This document shows, one piece after another, positions 15,497 through 23,517 of a DNA stretch of 42,976 bases. Each line of letters starts with the position of its first letter. The stretch's first letter is position 1. Below the pieces are notes generated by a model that saw only the letters and a list, made by a program, of their open reading frames with translations, was not told the DNA's origin and made no database searches. This DNA comes from RGIG4708 sp045538875 (lineage in GTDB: Bacteria; Bacillota; Clostridia; UMGS1810): NCBI GenBank assembly GCA_045538875.1, contig JAZQEG010000027.1:1-42976 (forward strand), in the 5' to 3' direction. The position numbers were made by a program, and so were the translations under genes.

Positions 15497-18400
15497 ATGG
15501 CCGGTAAATTTAAAACCATGGATGGTAACACCGCTGCGGCACACTGCGCGTATGCCTTTACAGAAGTTGCTGCCATCTACCCTATTACACCATCATCAAC
15601 TATGGCCGAATATGTAGACCAATGGGCTGCCAATGGTCAAAAAAACATTTTTGGACAAACTGTTGAAGTTGTTGAAATGCAGTCTGAAGCAGGTGCAGCA
15701 GGTGCTGTACACGGCTCACTTCAGGCAGGTGCGCTCACAACAACATTTACTGCATCACAGGGCTTGCTTCTTATGATACCAAACATGTACAAAATTGCAG
15801 GTGAACTTTTACCTACAGTTTTCCATGTAAGTGCAAGAGCAATTGCTGCTCACGCTCTTAACATCTTTGGTGACCATCAAGACGTTATGGCATGCCGCCA
15901 GACCGGTTTTGCAATGCTTGCTTCAGGTTCCGTTCAGGAAACAATGGACCTTGGCGGTGTAGCACACCTTGCTGCAATTAAAGGAAGAGTTCCATTTGTT
16001 CACTTTTTTGATGGCTTCAGAACATCGCACGAAATTCAAAAAATCGAAGTTATGGATTATGCCGACCTTGAAAAACTGGTTGACAAAGATGCTGTAAAAG
16101 CATTTAAGGATAACGCTCTTAATCCTGAGCACCCCGTACTTCGCGGTACTGCTCAAAACTCCGACATCTACTTCCAGGGCAGAGAGGTTGCAAACAAGTA
16201 TTACGAGGCAGTTCCTGATATTGTTGCAGACTATATGAGCGAAATCACAAAAATCACAGGCAGAGAGTACAAGCCGTTTAATTACTACGGTGCTCCCGAC
16301 GCAACAAAAGTTATTGTTGCTATGGGCTCTGTTTGCGAAACAATAGAAGAAACTGTTGACTACCTTATGGCTAAGGGTGAAAAGGTTGGTGTTATCAAAG
16401 TTCACCTGTACAGACCTTTCAGTGCAAAATACTTTTTTGATATATTGCCAAAAACAGTAGAAAAAATTGCAGTTCTCGACAGAACAAAAGAGCCTGGCTC
16501 ACTTGGTGAACCTCTTTATCTTGATATCTGCAATCTCTTTTACGGCAAAAATAATGCTCCTGTTATTGTTGGCGGCAGATATGGTCTTGGTTCTAAAGAC
16601 ACTACACCTACACAAATTGTTGCAGTATACAACAACCTCAAAAAAGATGAACCTAAAAACGGATTTACAATTGGTATAGTAGATGATGTTACAAACACAT
16701 CTCTCGAGCTCCCCGAAAAAGTTACTTCTGCTCCTGAGGGTGCTACATGCTGTAAATTCTGGGGCTTTGGTTCGGACGGTACAGTTGGTGCAAACAAAGA
16801 TGCTATCAAAATTATAGGTGACAACACCGACCTTTATGCGCAAGCTTACTTTGATTATGACTCAAAAAAATCAGGCGGCATCACAATGTCACACTTGCGT
16901 TTTGGTAAAAAGCCTATCAAATCAACTTACCTTCTCGACTCTGCTGACTATATTGCATGTCACAAGCCTGCATATATCCATCAGTACGACATTTTAGAAG
17001 GGCTTAAAGACGGAGGCACATTCCTGCTCAACTGTGTATGGGGTGTTGATGAGCTCGACGAAAAAATCCCTGCAAAAATGAAGAGATACATTGCTGAGCA
17101 CAACATCAACTTCTATATAATCAACGCTGTTGATGTTGCAGTTAAAGTTGGACTTGGGGCTACCAGAATTAATATGGTTACACAGAGTGCATTTTTTAAA
17201 CTTGCTAATGTTATCGACTTTGACCACGCTGTTGAGCTTATTAAAGATGCTATCAAAAAGACATACGGCAAAAAAGGTGACGAAATAGTTAAAATGAACT
17301 GCGATGCAGTTGACGGCGCCATTGACGCTCTTATCAAAGTTGATGTTCCATCAAGCTGGAAAGATGCAAAAGACGAACAAGTTAAAAATAATAACAGACC
17401 TGAATTTATTACAAAAATTGTTGACCCTGTTAACGCTCAGGCGGGCAACAAGCTCCCTGTAAGCACATTCCTCGGAATGGAAGACGGTACCTTTGAAGTT
17501 GGTACTTCAAGATACGAAAAACGCGGTGTAGCAGTAAATGTTCCTGTATGGAATATTGACAAATGTATTCAGTGTAACCAGTGTTCACTCGTTTGTCCTC
17601 ACGCAGCAATCCGCCCTGTTCTTCTTAACGAACAAGAAGCCGCTAACAAGCCTAGTGAATTTGCTACAAAAAATGCAACAGGCTTTAACGGTATGCAGTT
17701 CAGAATCCAGGTGTCACCGCTTGACTGTCTTGGCTGCGGCGTTTGTGCTCAGGTTTGCCCTGCTAAGGAAAAAGCTCTTGTAATGACTCCGTTTGACCAG
17801 GTTGAAAAAGAAGCTTCAAACTGGGAATATGCAATGAGTGTTTCTCCAAAACAGAGTGACATAGATATTACCAAAAACATCAAAAACTCACAGTTTGCTC
17901 AGCCTATGCTCGAATTTTCGGGTGCATGTGCAGGTTGTGGCGAAACACCTTATATCAAGCTTATTACTCAGCTTTTTGGCGACAGAATGATGGTAGCAAA
18001 TGCTACAGGCTGTACTTCAATCTGGGGTGGTTCTGCTCCTTCAATGCCATACTGCAAAAATGCAGAGGGCAAAGGTCCTGCATGGGCTAACTCGCTGTTT
18101 GAAGACAACGCTGAATTTGGCCTTGGTATGGTTAAGGGCGTTAACAAAATTAGGGAAACACTTGCTTTAAAAATGGCAGCAATTATGGATAAGGTTGACG
18201 CCGAACTTGCAGATGCATTTAAAGCATGGATTGAAGGCAAAGACAATGCCGATGCATCAAAAGCTGCTGCAAAAGCAATTATCGCTCTTATTGATAAAGC
18301 CGATAAATCTATCCCCGAAATTAAAGAAATTGCTGAAAGAACAGACTTCCTCGTTAAGAGGTCTAACTGGGCGTTCGGCGGTGACGGCTGGGCTTATGAT

Positions 18401-19006
18401 ATCGGTTACGGCGGTCTTGACCATGTTATTGCATCAGGTGAAGACATTAATATTTTTGTTGTAGATACCGAAGTTTACTCAAATACTGGCGGTCAATCAT
18501 CAAAAGCTACACCTACAGGTGCTGTTGCAAAATTTGCAGCTGCAGGTAAACGCACTAAGAAAAAAGACCTTGGTATGATTGCTACAACATACGGTTATGT
18601 ATATGTAGCTCAGATTGCTCTTGGTGCTGATATGAATCAAGCTCTCAAAGCAATTAAGGAAGCCGAAGCATATCCGGGCCCATCGCTCATTATTGCTTAC
18701 GCTCCATGTATCAACCACGGTATTAAAGTTGGTATGGCTAACACAATCTCGGAGGAAAAGAAGGCCGTTGCTACAGGTTACTGGCACCTTTGGAGATACA
18801 ATCCGCTTCTTGCAGAGGAAGGTAAAAATCCATTTACACTCGACTCTAAAGAACCTACAGGTACAATTTCGGAATTCCTTGACGGCGAAAACCGATACCT
18901 CATGCTCAAAAAGCAGTATCCTGACATTGCAGAAAAACTGTTTACACAGGCCGAAAAAGACTTGGCAAGCAGATATGCAACATACAAAAGAATGGCTCAG
19001 GATTAA
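15497..19006 (+). CDS. nifJ: Pyruvate:ferredoxin (flavodoxin) oxidoreductase
   Basis: A single-chain 1169-residue PFOR. It decarboxylates pyruvate to acetyl-CoA and CO2 while reducing ferredoxin, a core step of anaerobic fermentation. In order: N-terminal pyrimidine-binding domain with YPITPSSTMAEYVD; gamma domain; EKR linker region; a ferredoxin domain with two Cys clusters (CIQCNQCSLVCP and CLGCGVCAQVCPA); and the TPP domain with CAGCGETPY and ATGCTSIWGGSAPS. Start is at 15497 because AGGAGG is 6 nt upstream; the reading frame is open further upstream only through the promoter. Codon use is biased as expected for high expression. Transcribed alone. Confidence 0.98.
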   Translation: MAGKFKTMDGNTAAAHCAYAFTEVAAIYPITPSSTMAEYVDQWAANGQKNIFGQTVEVVEMQSEAGAAGAVHGSLQAGALTTTFTASQGLLLMIPNMYKIAGELLPTVFHVSARAIAAHALNIFGDHQDVMACRQTGFAMLASGSVQETMDLGGVAHLAAIKGRVPFVHFFDGFRTSHEIQKIEVMDYADLEKLVDKDAVKAFKDNALNPEHPVLRGTAQNSDIYFQGREVANKYYEAVPDIVADYMSEITKITGREYKPFNYYGAPDATKVIVAMGSVCETIEETVDYLMAKGEKVGVIKVHLYRPFSAKYFFDILPKTVEKIAVLDRTKEPGSLGEPLYLDICNLFYGKNNAPVIVGGRYGLGSKDTTPTQIVAVYNNLKKDEPKNGFTIGIVDDVTNTSLELPEKVTSAPEGATCCKFWGFGSDGTVGANKDAIKIIGDNTDLYAQAYFDYDSKKSGGITMSHLRFGKKPIKSTYLLDSADYIACHKPAYIHQYDILEGLKDGGTFLLNCVWGVDELDEKIPAKMKRYIAEHNINFYIINAVDVAVKVGLGATRINMVTQSAFFKLANVIDFDHAVELIKDAIKKTYGKKGDEIVKMNCDAVDGAIDALIKVDVPSSWKDAKDEQVKNNNRPEFITKIVDPVNAQAGNKLPVSTFLGMEDGTFEVGTSRYEKRGVAVNVPVWNIDKCIQCNQCSLVCPHAAIRPVLLNEQEAANKPSEFATKNATGFNGMQFRIQVSPLDCLGCGVCAQVCPAKEKALVMTPFDQVEKEASNWEYAMSVSPKQSDIDITKNIKNSQFAQPMLEFSGACAGCGETPYIKLITQLFGDRMMVANATGCTSIWGGSAPSMPYCKNAEGKGPAWANSLFEDNAEFGLGMVKGVNKIRETLALKMAAIMDKVDAELADAFKAWIEGKDNADASKAAAKAIIALIDKADKSIPEIKEIAERTDFLVKRSNWAFGGDGWAYDIGYGGLDHVIASGEDINIFVVDTEVYSNTGGQSSKATPTGAVAKFAAAGKRTKKKDLGMIATTYGYVYVAQIALGADMNQALKAIKEAEAYPGPSLIIAYAPCINHGIKVGMANTISEEKKAVATGYWHLWRYNPLLAEEGKNPFTLDSKEPTGTISEFLDGENRYLMLKKQYPDIAEKLFTQAEKDLASRYATYKRMAQD

Positions 19007-19032
19007 TTGTGTTAACACATTTTAAGTTTGAC

Positions 19033-19076
19033 TTTGGCTTTGGCAAAAATATTTTTGCCAAAGCCAAAATATTTTT
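19033..19076 (+). terminator. Terminator of nifJ (36-nt perfect palindrome)
   Basis: A perfect palindrome spans 19033-19068 (18 bp each side, no spacer; TTTGGCTTTGGCAAAAAT and its complement), followed by ATATTTTTT. The central AT-rich bases would form the loop. Confidence 0.85.
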
Positions 19077-19195
19077 TAAATTTACGAATATATTTATATA
19101 CTGATATCCCAAATAACACAACAAATGCATTATTATAATAATTAAATGACTTTGAAAATTACCCTTGAACTCAGTGAAAGGATTGATATATAATT

Positions 19196-21061
19196 ATGAA
19201 AGAAATTTCGGGCTATGTTAAAAACAAGTACATAATAATAGCTGTAATAAGCATTGTTGTAATTACACTTACAGCAGGTATTATTGCATATGGCAGCCTT
19301 ATTGTATCTGACAGTGCCGTTACAAGCGGCGTAACTGCAAATGGCATAGATTTGTCGGGTTGCACATTGGAGCAGACTTCAAAAATCCTTACGGAAAGCT
19401 TTGCTGTTGACGAAAGTATGCAAATACCATTTAAATGTGAGGATGTTGAATTTATTATTACTGCAGCACAGATAAACTTGGTTTGCGATGTTGATGAAAT
19501 GGCACAAAAAGCGTATAACACTGGCAAAGAAGGCAACTTGTTTGTGCGTATATTTGATGCATACAAAGCAAAGCTTTTTGGCACAGACATTTTGCCAATA
19601 TACAGCTGTGACAGCTCTATGCTACTTGCAGCAATAGACCAACAGCTTGGCAACAAGGTTACACCTGCAACTCAGTACAGCGTCAAAACAGGTACAAACA
19701 AAATTATTGTAACAAACGGAGCAGGCGGAAGGGGTATTTCACAAACTGATGTTGCACTTTGTATTTGTCAAGATATGCTTGACGGCAAAATAGACAACAC
19801 CATTACCCTTACTATAAAAGACATACCTGCCCAGCCTATTAATATAGATGAATTTGTTGCTACATACACAAGAGATGCAAAAAACGCCGAATACCACGAG
19901 GAAAACGGAGAGTACATATTTACCCCCGAAGTTGAAGGCATAAGCTTTGACAAACAAATTGCTGCGCAAATTATAGAGGCAAACAGAGCAAACACACAGC
20001 CCTACGAAATACCTGCAACAGTTACAATTCCTGATGTAACTGTTAAGCAATTGCAAAGCAAATTTGCAACAGATACTCTCTCTAAATATTCTACAAGCTA
20101 TGCTTCGAGCGATGCAAACCGTGCCTCCAACGTGGCACTTGCTGCATCAAAAATAAACGGATATGTGCTCAACCCGGGGCAGAGGTTTTCCTTTAACACA
20201 GTTGTAGGCCCTCGTACTGCCGCTACAGGCTTTAAGGTTGCACACGTTTACGAAGGCGACAAGATTGTAGACGGTATGGGCGGCGGAATATGTCAGGTAA
20301 GCTCAACCCTTTACAACGCAGTGGTGCTTGCCGACCTCAAAATTGTTTACCGCCTCAATCACTCAATGCCTGTAAGCTATGTGCCGCGCGGCAGAGATGC
20401 AACAGTTTCGTACGGGACTATTGATTTTGTTTTTGAAAACAACAAAAAATACCCTGTTACAATTGTTGCAACAACAGCAAGCAGGGTGCTTACAATAGCA
20501 GTAAAGGGCGTTGACGAATCCGAAGGAGTCACAATAGATATAACCACCCAAAATGCAGGTTACACACCATTTTCAACAACAGAAGTTACAGACCAAAGCC
20601 TTAAACCAGGCGAAACAAAGGTTGTAAAAGAAGGGTCAAACGGCAGTATTGTTAATGCTTTTAAGGTGTACAAAAAAGACGGCAGCATAATAAAAACAGA
20701 ATATCTTGCAAAAAGCACATATATACCTGTTACAAAGGTTGTACACAAAGGGCCTCAAATACAACAAGAGCCAAATGATGAAACACCGCAAGTTCCTGAG
20801 CAGACACAACCCGAAACAAATGTTCCATCTGAACCCGAACCCCCGCAGAGCGAGGGGCCTCATCAGAGCGAGGGGCCTCAGCCCAGCGAGCAGCCTGAGC
20901 AGTTGCCCGAACAATCTGTTGATTCATCCGAGGTGCAACAAAGTGAGCATACGCAGGAGGCATCAGGCACAATTACCGACGAGGAGCAAACACAGCCTCA
21001 CGATGCTGCAACGGTTGATGTATCTGCACAGCTTGACCAGGATATCGAAGTGTTGCAATAA
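19196..21061 (+). CDS. VanW family cell-wall protein with G5 domain
   Basis: A 621-residue exported protein. Residues about 11-33 form a membrane anchor or signal segment. Residues about 40-270 hold two PG_binding_4-like repeats (TSGVTANGIDLSGC). Residues about 300-430 are the VanW domain, with NPGQRFSFNTVVGPRT and GGGICQVSSTLYNAVV. A G5-like domain follows (VTDQSLKPGETKVVKEGSNG). The last 90 residues are a Pro/Glu/Gln-rich low-complexity tail. VanW proteins are widespread in Clostridia and are not by themselves evidence of vancomycin resistance. A peptidoglycan-associated role is likely; the reaction is unknown. AAAGGA lies about 13 nt upstream of the ATG, rather far. Confidence 0.88.
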   Translation: MKEISGYVKNKYIIIAVISIVVITLTAGIIAYGSLIVSDSAVTSGVTANGIDLSGCTLEQTSKILTESFAVDESMQIPFKCEDVEFIITAAQINLVCDVDEMAQKAYNTGKEGNLFVRIFDAYKAKLFGTDILPIYSCDSSMLLAAIDQQLGNKVTPATQYSVKTGTNKIIVTNGAGGRGISQTDVALCICQDMLDGKIDNTITLTIKDIPAQPINIDEFVATYTRDAKNAEYHEENGEYIFTPEVEGISFDKQIAAQIIEANRANTQPYEIPATVTIPDVTVKQLQSKFATDTLSKYSTSYASSDANRASNVALAASKINGYVLNPGQRFSFNTVVGPRTAATGFKVAHVYEGDKIVDGMGGGICQVSSTLYNAVVLADLKIVYRLNHSMPVSYVPRGRDATVSYGTIDFVFENNKKYPVTIVATTASRVLTIAVKGVDESEGVTIDITTQNAGYTPFSTTEVTDQSLKPGETKVVKEGSNGSIVNAFKVYKKDGSIIKTEYLAKSTYIPVTKVVHKGPQIQQEPNDETPQVPEQTQPETNVPSEPEPPQSEGPHQSEGPQPSEQPEQLPEQSVDSSEVQQSEHTQEASGTITDEEQTQPHDAATVDVSAQLDQDIEVLQ

Positions 21062-21103
21062 CAATATTTTATATAAAAACATATGTGATTTTACCCAAAA
21101 TAA

Positions 21104-21146
21104 AATGGGGGTGTAAAAAATCTTAACGATTTTTTACACCCTCATT
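21104..21146. terminator. Bidirectional terminator between VanW gene and DUF4364 gene
   Basis: A 19-bp stem, including one G-U pair, has a TTAAC loop, with A/T tracts on both sides (ATTTTTAG on plus; TTTTATTTTG on minus). It serves the convergent genes at 19196-21061 and 21163-21705. Confidence 0.88.
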
Positions 21147-21162
21147 TTTAGTTGCATTTATT

Positions 21163-21705
21163 TTAAACTCTTTTTACTTCGTCTGACACAAGCTGCATTA
21201 TGTTTGTATAAACATCGTTTACATTGCTCTTAAGGTGCTGTGCGGCTTTTTTTGCAGTTTCCTTGTCACCAATATACACATCAAGCTTAAGCATGGTAAC
21301 ATTGTTTTCTATTATATTAAGCACTACTGCGTATTCATTTTCATTTATAGCATAATAGTCTGTTGATATTTCATTTGCAACATTTGCTTTTTGATTTACA
21401 TCCTTTACATATTGTAAAAGACGCTCTCTTATGCTAAAAGGAATTTTAGTTTCAAAAAAACCTATTGTTTCCTCGCCTGATGGATTAAGGCTGTACACCC
21501 GTTCACCCTCAATTTCAATATCGGCAAGGTCACCTACCTCAATAAGATTGCGTATATACAGTTCCAAATCAAAATAATTCATATCAACAACAGACGAAAT
21601 TATATAGTCAAGCAATGTATATGTTGCACTTGTTTTTAAATTGTATATAACATAAAGCACTATTAGCTTCATTTCATATTCACTTGGTTTATACATTGTT
21701 TTCAT
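21163..21705 (-). CDS. DUF4364 family protein
   Basis: A 180-residue protein matching the DUF4364 family of Firmicutes. The N-terminal half looks like a winged helix (EYEMKLIVLYVIYNLK, then DYIISSVVDMNYFDLELYI and SGEETIGFF). The C-terminal half is a mixed alpha/beta domain. It is probably a DNA-binding or regulatory protein; its targets are unknown. Start at 21705 (MKTMYKPSEYEM) is chosen because AAGGAG is 8 nt upstream; an earlier in-frame ATG has no SD. It follows the HPr-like gene on the same strand but a terminator lies between them. Confidence 0.8.
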   Translation of the reverse strand: MKTMYKPSEYEMKLIVLYVIYNLKTSATYTLLDYIISSVVDMNYFDLELYIRNLIEVGDLADIEIEGERVYSLNPSGEETIGFFETKIPFSIRERLLQYVKDVNQKANVANEISTDYYAINENEYAVVLNIIENNVTMLKLDVYIGDKETAKKAAQHLKSNVNDVYTNIMQLVSDEVKRV

Positions 21706-21741
21706 ATATAAAACTCCTTGTATCAAATCGATTAATTATAC

Positions 21742-21771
21742 AAAATGGTGCGGCAAAGGCCGCACCATTTT
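21742..21771 (-). terminator. Terminator of the HPr-like gene
   Basis: A 13-bp stem, AAAATGGTGCGGC-type with GCCGCACCATTTT, has loop AAAG. The U-tract on the minus strand is short (TTTTG). It lies just after the HPr-like stop. Confidence 0.8.
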
Positions 21772-21774
21772 TAA

Positions 21775-22002
21775 CTACTCTACAATAAAAGGTGCAAGTT
21801 CTGCTAAAAATTGAGTAGTGTCTTCGGTATGAGCACAAACAGAAATAGGCTTTGTAAGGTCAAGACTGTAAATACCCATAATAGATTTTGCATCAATCAC
21901 ATATCTGCCTGATATAAGGTCAATATCAAAATCATACTTATTTACAAGGTTAACAAGATTTTGTACATCTTTAATTGAGCTGAGCATAATTTTTGTTGTC
22001 AT
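21775..22002 (-). CDS. HPr-like protein lacking the active-site His
   Basis: A 75-residue protein with the HPr fold pattern: DIDLISGRYVIDAKSIMGI aligns with the HPr region around regulatory Ser46 (here Ser40 in AKSIMG). The N-terminal GIHARPA motif with His15, which carries phosphate from Enzyme I, is absent; SSIKDVQ occupies that place. It therefore cannot be a standard PTS phosphocarrier. By analogy with Bacillus Crh, which also lacks His15, it might act in regulation through Ser40 phosphorylation, but this is inference. SD GGAGGTAC lies about 7 nt upstream, and it has its own promoter. Confidence 0.75.
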   Translation of the reverse strand: MTTKIMLSSIKDVQNLVNLVNKYDFDIDLISGRYVIDAKSIMGIYSLDLTKPISVCAHTEDTTQFLAELAPFIVE

Positions 22003-22034
22003 AAATTTGTACCTCCGTTTATTAGTATATACAT

Positions 22035-22063
22035 ATAATATACCTTTTTACTCAAATTGTCAA
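22035..22063 (-). promoter_or_regulatory. Promoter of the HPr-like gene
   Basis: Minus strand TTGACA (22058-22063), exactly 17 bp, TATTAT (22035-22040). Confidence 0.8.
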
Positions 22064-22109
22064 TTAATTTCCAACATATGAAATATAATTGAAAAAATTT
22101 AAAAAAGTA

Positions 22110-22138
22110 TTGACAAAGTTATTTACGGATGTTACAAT
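22110..22138 (+). promoter_or_regulatory. Promoter of perR-rbr
   Basis: TTGACA (22110-22115), 17-bp spacer, TACAAT (22133-22138). PER-box-like operators begin 5 bp downstream, covering the start of transcription. Confidence 0.85.
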
Positions 22139-22142
22139 ATAT

Positions 22143-22174
22143 TTGTAATCAATACAATATTGTAATCATTACAT
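22143..22174. promoter_or_regulatory. Tandem PER-box-like operators
   Basis: TTGTAATCAATACAA (22143-22157) and TTGTAATCATTACAT (22160-22174) resemble the PerR box TTATAATNATTATAA. The second contains the perfect palindrome TGTAATCATTACA. Position over the transcription start suggests autorepression by the PerR-like protein and peroxide induction of rbr. Confidence 0.75.
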
Positions 22175-22196
22175 TTAATTAAAGGAGTTGATATAA

Positions 22197-22589
22197 ATGA
22201 CATCAGCACAAGTTTTATTGAGCAACAACATACGCCCGTCGATGCCAAGAGTAATGATTTACGATTACCTTAAAAATCATCGCACACACCCTACTGCTGA
22301 TGAAATTTATTCGGCACTTGTGCCTATGGCACCCACCCTGTCAAAAACAACGGTATATAATACAGTAAAGCTTTTGACAAACGCAGGAATTATTAAAATG
22401 ATTACAATTGAAGAGCAACAGGCAAGGTTTGACGCTTGTACCGATTTGCACGGACACTTTTTGTGCAGCTGCTGCGGCAAGGTTTACGATTTTGACACAA
22501 AAAAGCCTGACTCAAATTTACCAAATGGCTTTAAAGTGCAAACAATAGAAGTTTTTTATACAGGCACATGCCAAAGCTGTACCAAATGA
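22197..22589 (+). CDS. perR: Fur family regulator, PerR-like
   Basis: A 130-residue Fur-superfamily repressor. The N-terminal winged helix includes RPSMPRVMIYDYL and SKTTVYNTVKLL. Metal ligands are visible: HTHPTADEIY region, LHGHFLC (His85, His87) and DFD after the zinc site. The structural zinc site is two CxxC pairs (Cys90/Cys93 and Cys125/Cys128). An Asp (D98) at the PerR position, together with the rubrerythrin gene 41 nt downstream, favours PerR over Fur or Zur. PerR senses peroxide by metal-catalysed His oxidation. Two PER-like boxes overlap its own start of transcription. Confidence 0.85.
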   Translation: MTSAQVLLSNNIRPSMPRVMIYDYLKNHRTHPTADEIYSALVPMAPTLSKTTVYNTVKLLTNAGIIKMITIEEQQARFDACTDLHGHFLCSCCGKVYDFDTKKPDSNLPNGFKVQTIEVFYTGTCQSCTK

Positions 22590-22630
22590 CAAATTGTATT
22601 TTAAAATTTTATTTATAAAGGAGAAAAATT

Positions 22631-23218
22631 ATGAAAAAATATGTATGTTCAGTATGTGGTTATGTTCACGAAGGCGACAGTGCACCTGAAAAGTGCCCTG
22701 TATGTAAAGTTCCTGCCGAAAAATTTAAAGAGATGGCAGAGGGTGCAGCGCTTGCTGCAGAACACGAATACGGTGTTTATGCAAAAACTGTTAAAAACAA
22801 TCCTGATATCAGCGAAGAGGATAAAAAATATATTTTTGAACAGCTTATGGCAAACTTTAATGGCGAATGTGCCGAGGTTGGTATGTACCTGTGTATGGCA
22901 AGAATTGCACACAGAGAGGGCTACCCCGAAGTTGGTCTTTACTGGGAAAAGGCTGCTTTTGAAGAAGCAGAGCACGCTGCAAAATTTGCTGAACTCCTCG
23001 GCGAAGATTTGGAGCCTAATATGAAAGCTACAACAAAAGATAATCTTAAATGGAGAGTTGACTGTGAATATGGCGCAACACAAGGCAAATTTGACCTTGC
23101 AAGCTGCGCAAAGAAAAATGGTCTTGACGCTATACACGATACTGTGCACGAAATGGCGCGCGACGAGGCTCGGCATGGTAGAGGTTTAGAAGGTCTCTTA
23201 AACCGCTATTTTAAATAA
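22631..23218 (+). CDS. rbr: Reverse-domain rubrerythrin (3' end now supplied by the integrated element)
   Basis: A 195-residue peroxidase. A rubredoxin domain is at the N-terminus (Cys6/Cys9 and Cys22/Cys25) and the ferritin-like diiron domain follows (FNGECAEVGMY, FEEAEHAAKFAE, MARDEARHGRG). This order is reversed from classical rubrerythrin and matches the PerR-controlled reverse rubrerythrins of Clostridium. It reduces hydrogen peroxide using electrons from rubredoxin or NADH oxidoreductase. The last 60 nt closely resemble a remnant at 28720-28779, so the terminal codons here seem to come from the integrative element. The protein is still full length. SD AAAGGAG lies 7 nt upstream. Confidence 0.93.
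   Translation: MKKYVCSVCGYVHEGDSAPEKCPVCKVPAEKFKEMAEGAALAAEHEYGVYAKTVKNNPDISEEDKKYIFEQLMANFNGECAEVGMYLCMARIAHREGYPEVGLYWEKAAFEEAEHAAKFAELLGEDLEPNMKATTKDNLKWRVDCEYGATQGKFDLASCAKKNGLDAIHDTVHEMARDEARHGRGLEGLLNRYFK
23159..23218 (+). other. Left attachment site (attL) inside the rbr 3' end
   Basis: The last 19 codons of rbr encode RDEARHGRGLEGLLNRYFK, matching the remnant CDEARHGKGLEGLLKRYFG at 28720-28779. The longest identical block is AGGTTTAGA at 23182-23190, in the same codon phase as 28743-28751, so crossover most likely occurred there. Confidence 0.75.
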
Positions 23219-23247
23219 GATTAGATACAAATAAATACGATTTGATA

Positions 23248-23278
23248 CAGGGGTTGAGGTTTCTCAACCCCTGTTTTT
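23248..23278 (+). terminator. Terminator after rbr, within the element
   Basis: An 11-bp stem CAGGGGTTGAG/CTCAACCCCTG with loop GTTT, followed by TTTTT. It would also shield the element from rbr transcription. Confidence 0.9.
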
Positions 23279-23299
23279 ATGCGATTTTTAGGTGTGAAT

Positions 23300-23326
23300 G
23301 TTTCGTGTACTTCCTGGTCACGAAAC
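23300..23326. repeat. Inverted repeat at the left end of the element
   Basis: GTTTCGTG (23300-23307) and CACGAAAC (23319-23326) are separated by 11 nt. It may be a recombinase or accessory-factor site; no T-tract follows. Confidence 0.45.
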
Positions 23327-23362
23327 TATGGTGAATTTTTGTGTTCAAAAATGATGATTTAA

Positions 23363-23488
23363 GGGCAAATAAGGGATATACAAGGGAAAGAAATTTTTAC
23401 GATGAATTTTCTTGTGTCTTCCCTTATTTTACTTTCAAATACAGTTATATCAAGGTTTTTAGGACTTCTGTATAATGTGAATAAGGGA
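23363..23488. repeat. AATAAGGGA repeats, candidate integrase arm sites
   Basis: AATAAGGGA occurs at 23368-23376 (direct), 23420-23428 (inverted) and 23480-23488 (direct). A GGGCAAA at 23363-23369 is shared with the right-end repeats. The third copy lies just after a TATAAT (23471-23476) upstream of int, so binding there could autoregulate the integrase. Confidence 0.5.
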
Positions 23489-23517
23489 AACCTTAATATG
23501 TTACAGGAGGATTTATT

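Noticed and set aside
18500..19018. Large minus-strand frames opposite nifJ
   Set aside because: Cys/Phe-rich shadow translations of a biased, highly expressed gene on the plus strand.
19196..21061. Vancomycin resistance gene
   Set aside because: VanW-domain proteins with G5 domains are common wall-associated proteins in Clostridia, and no vanHAX genes are nearby.
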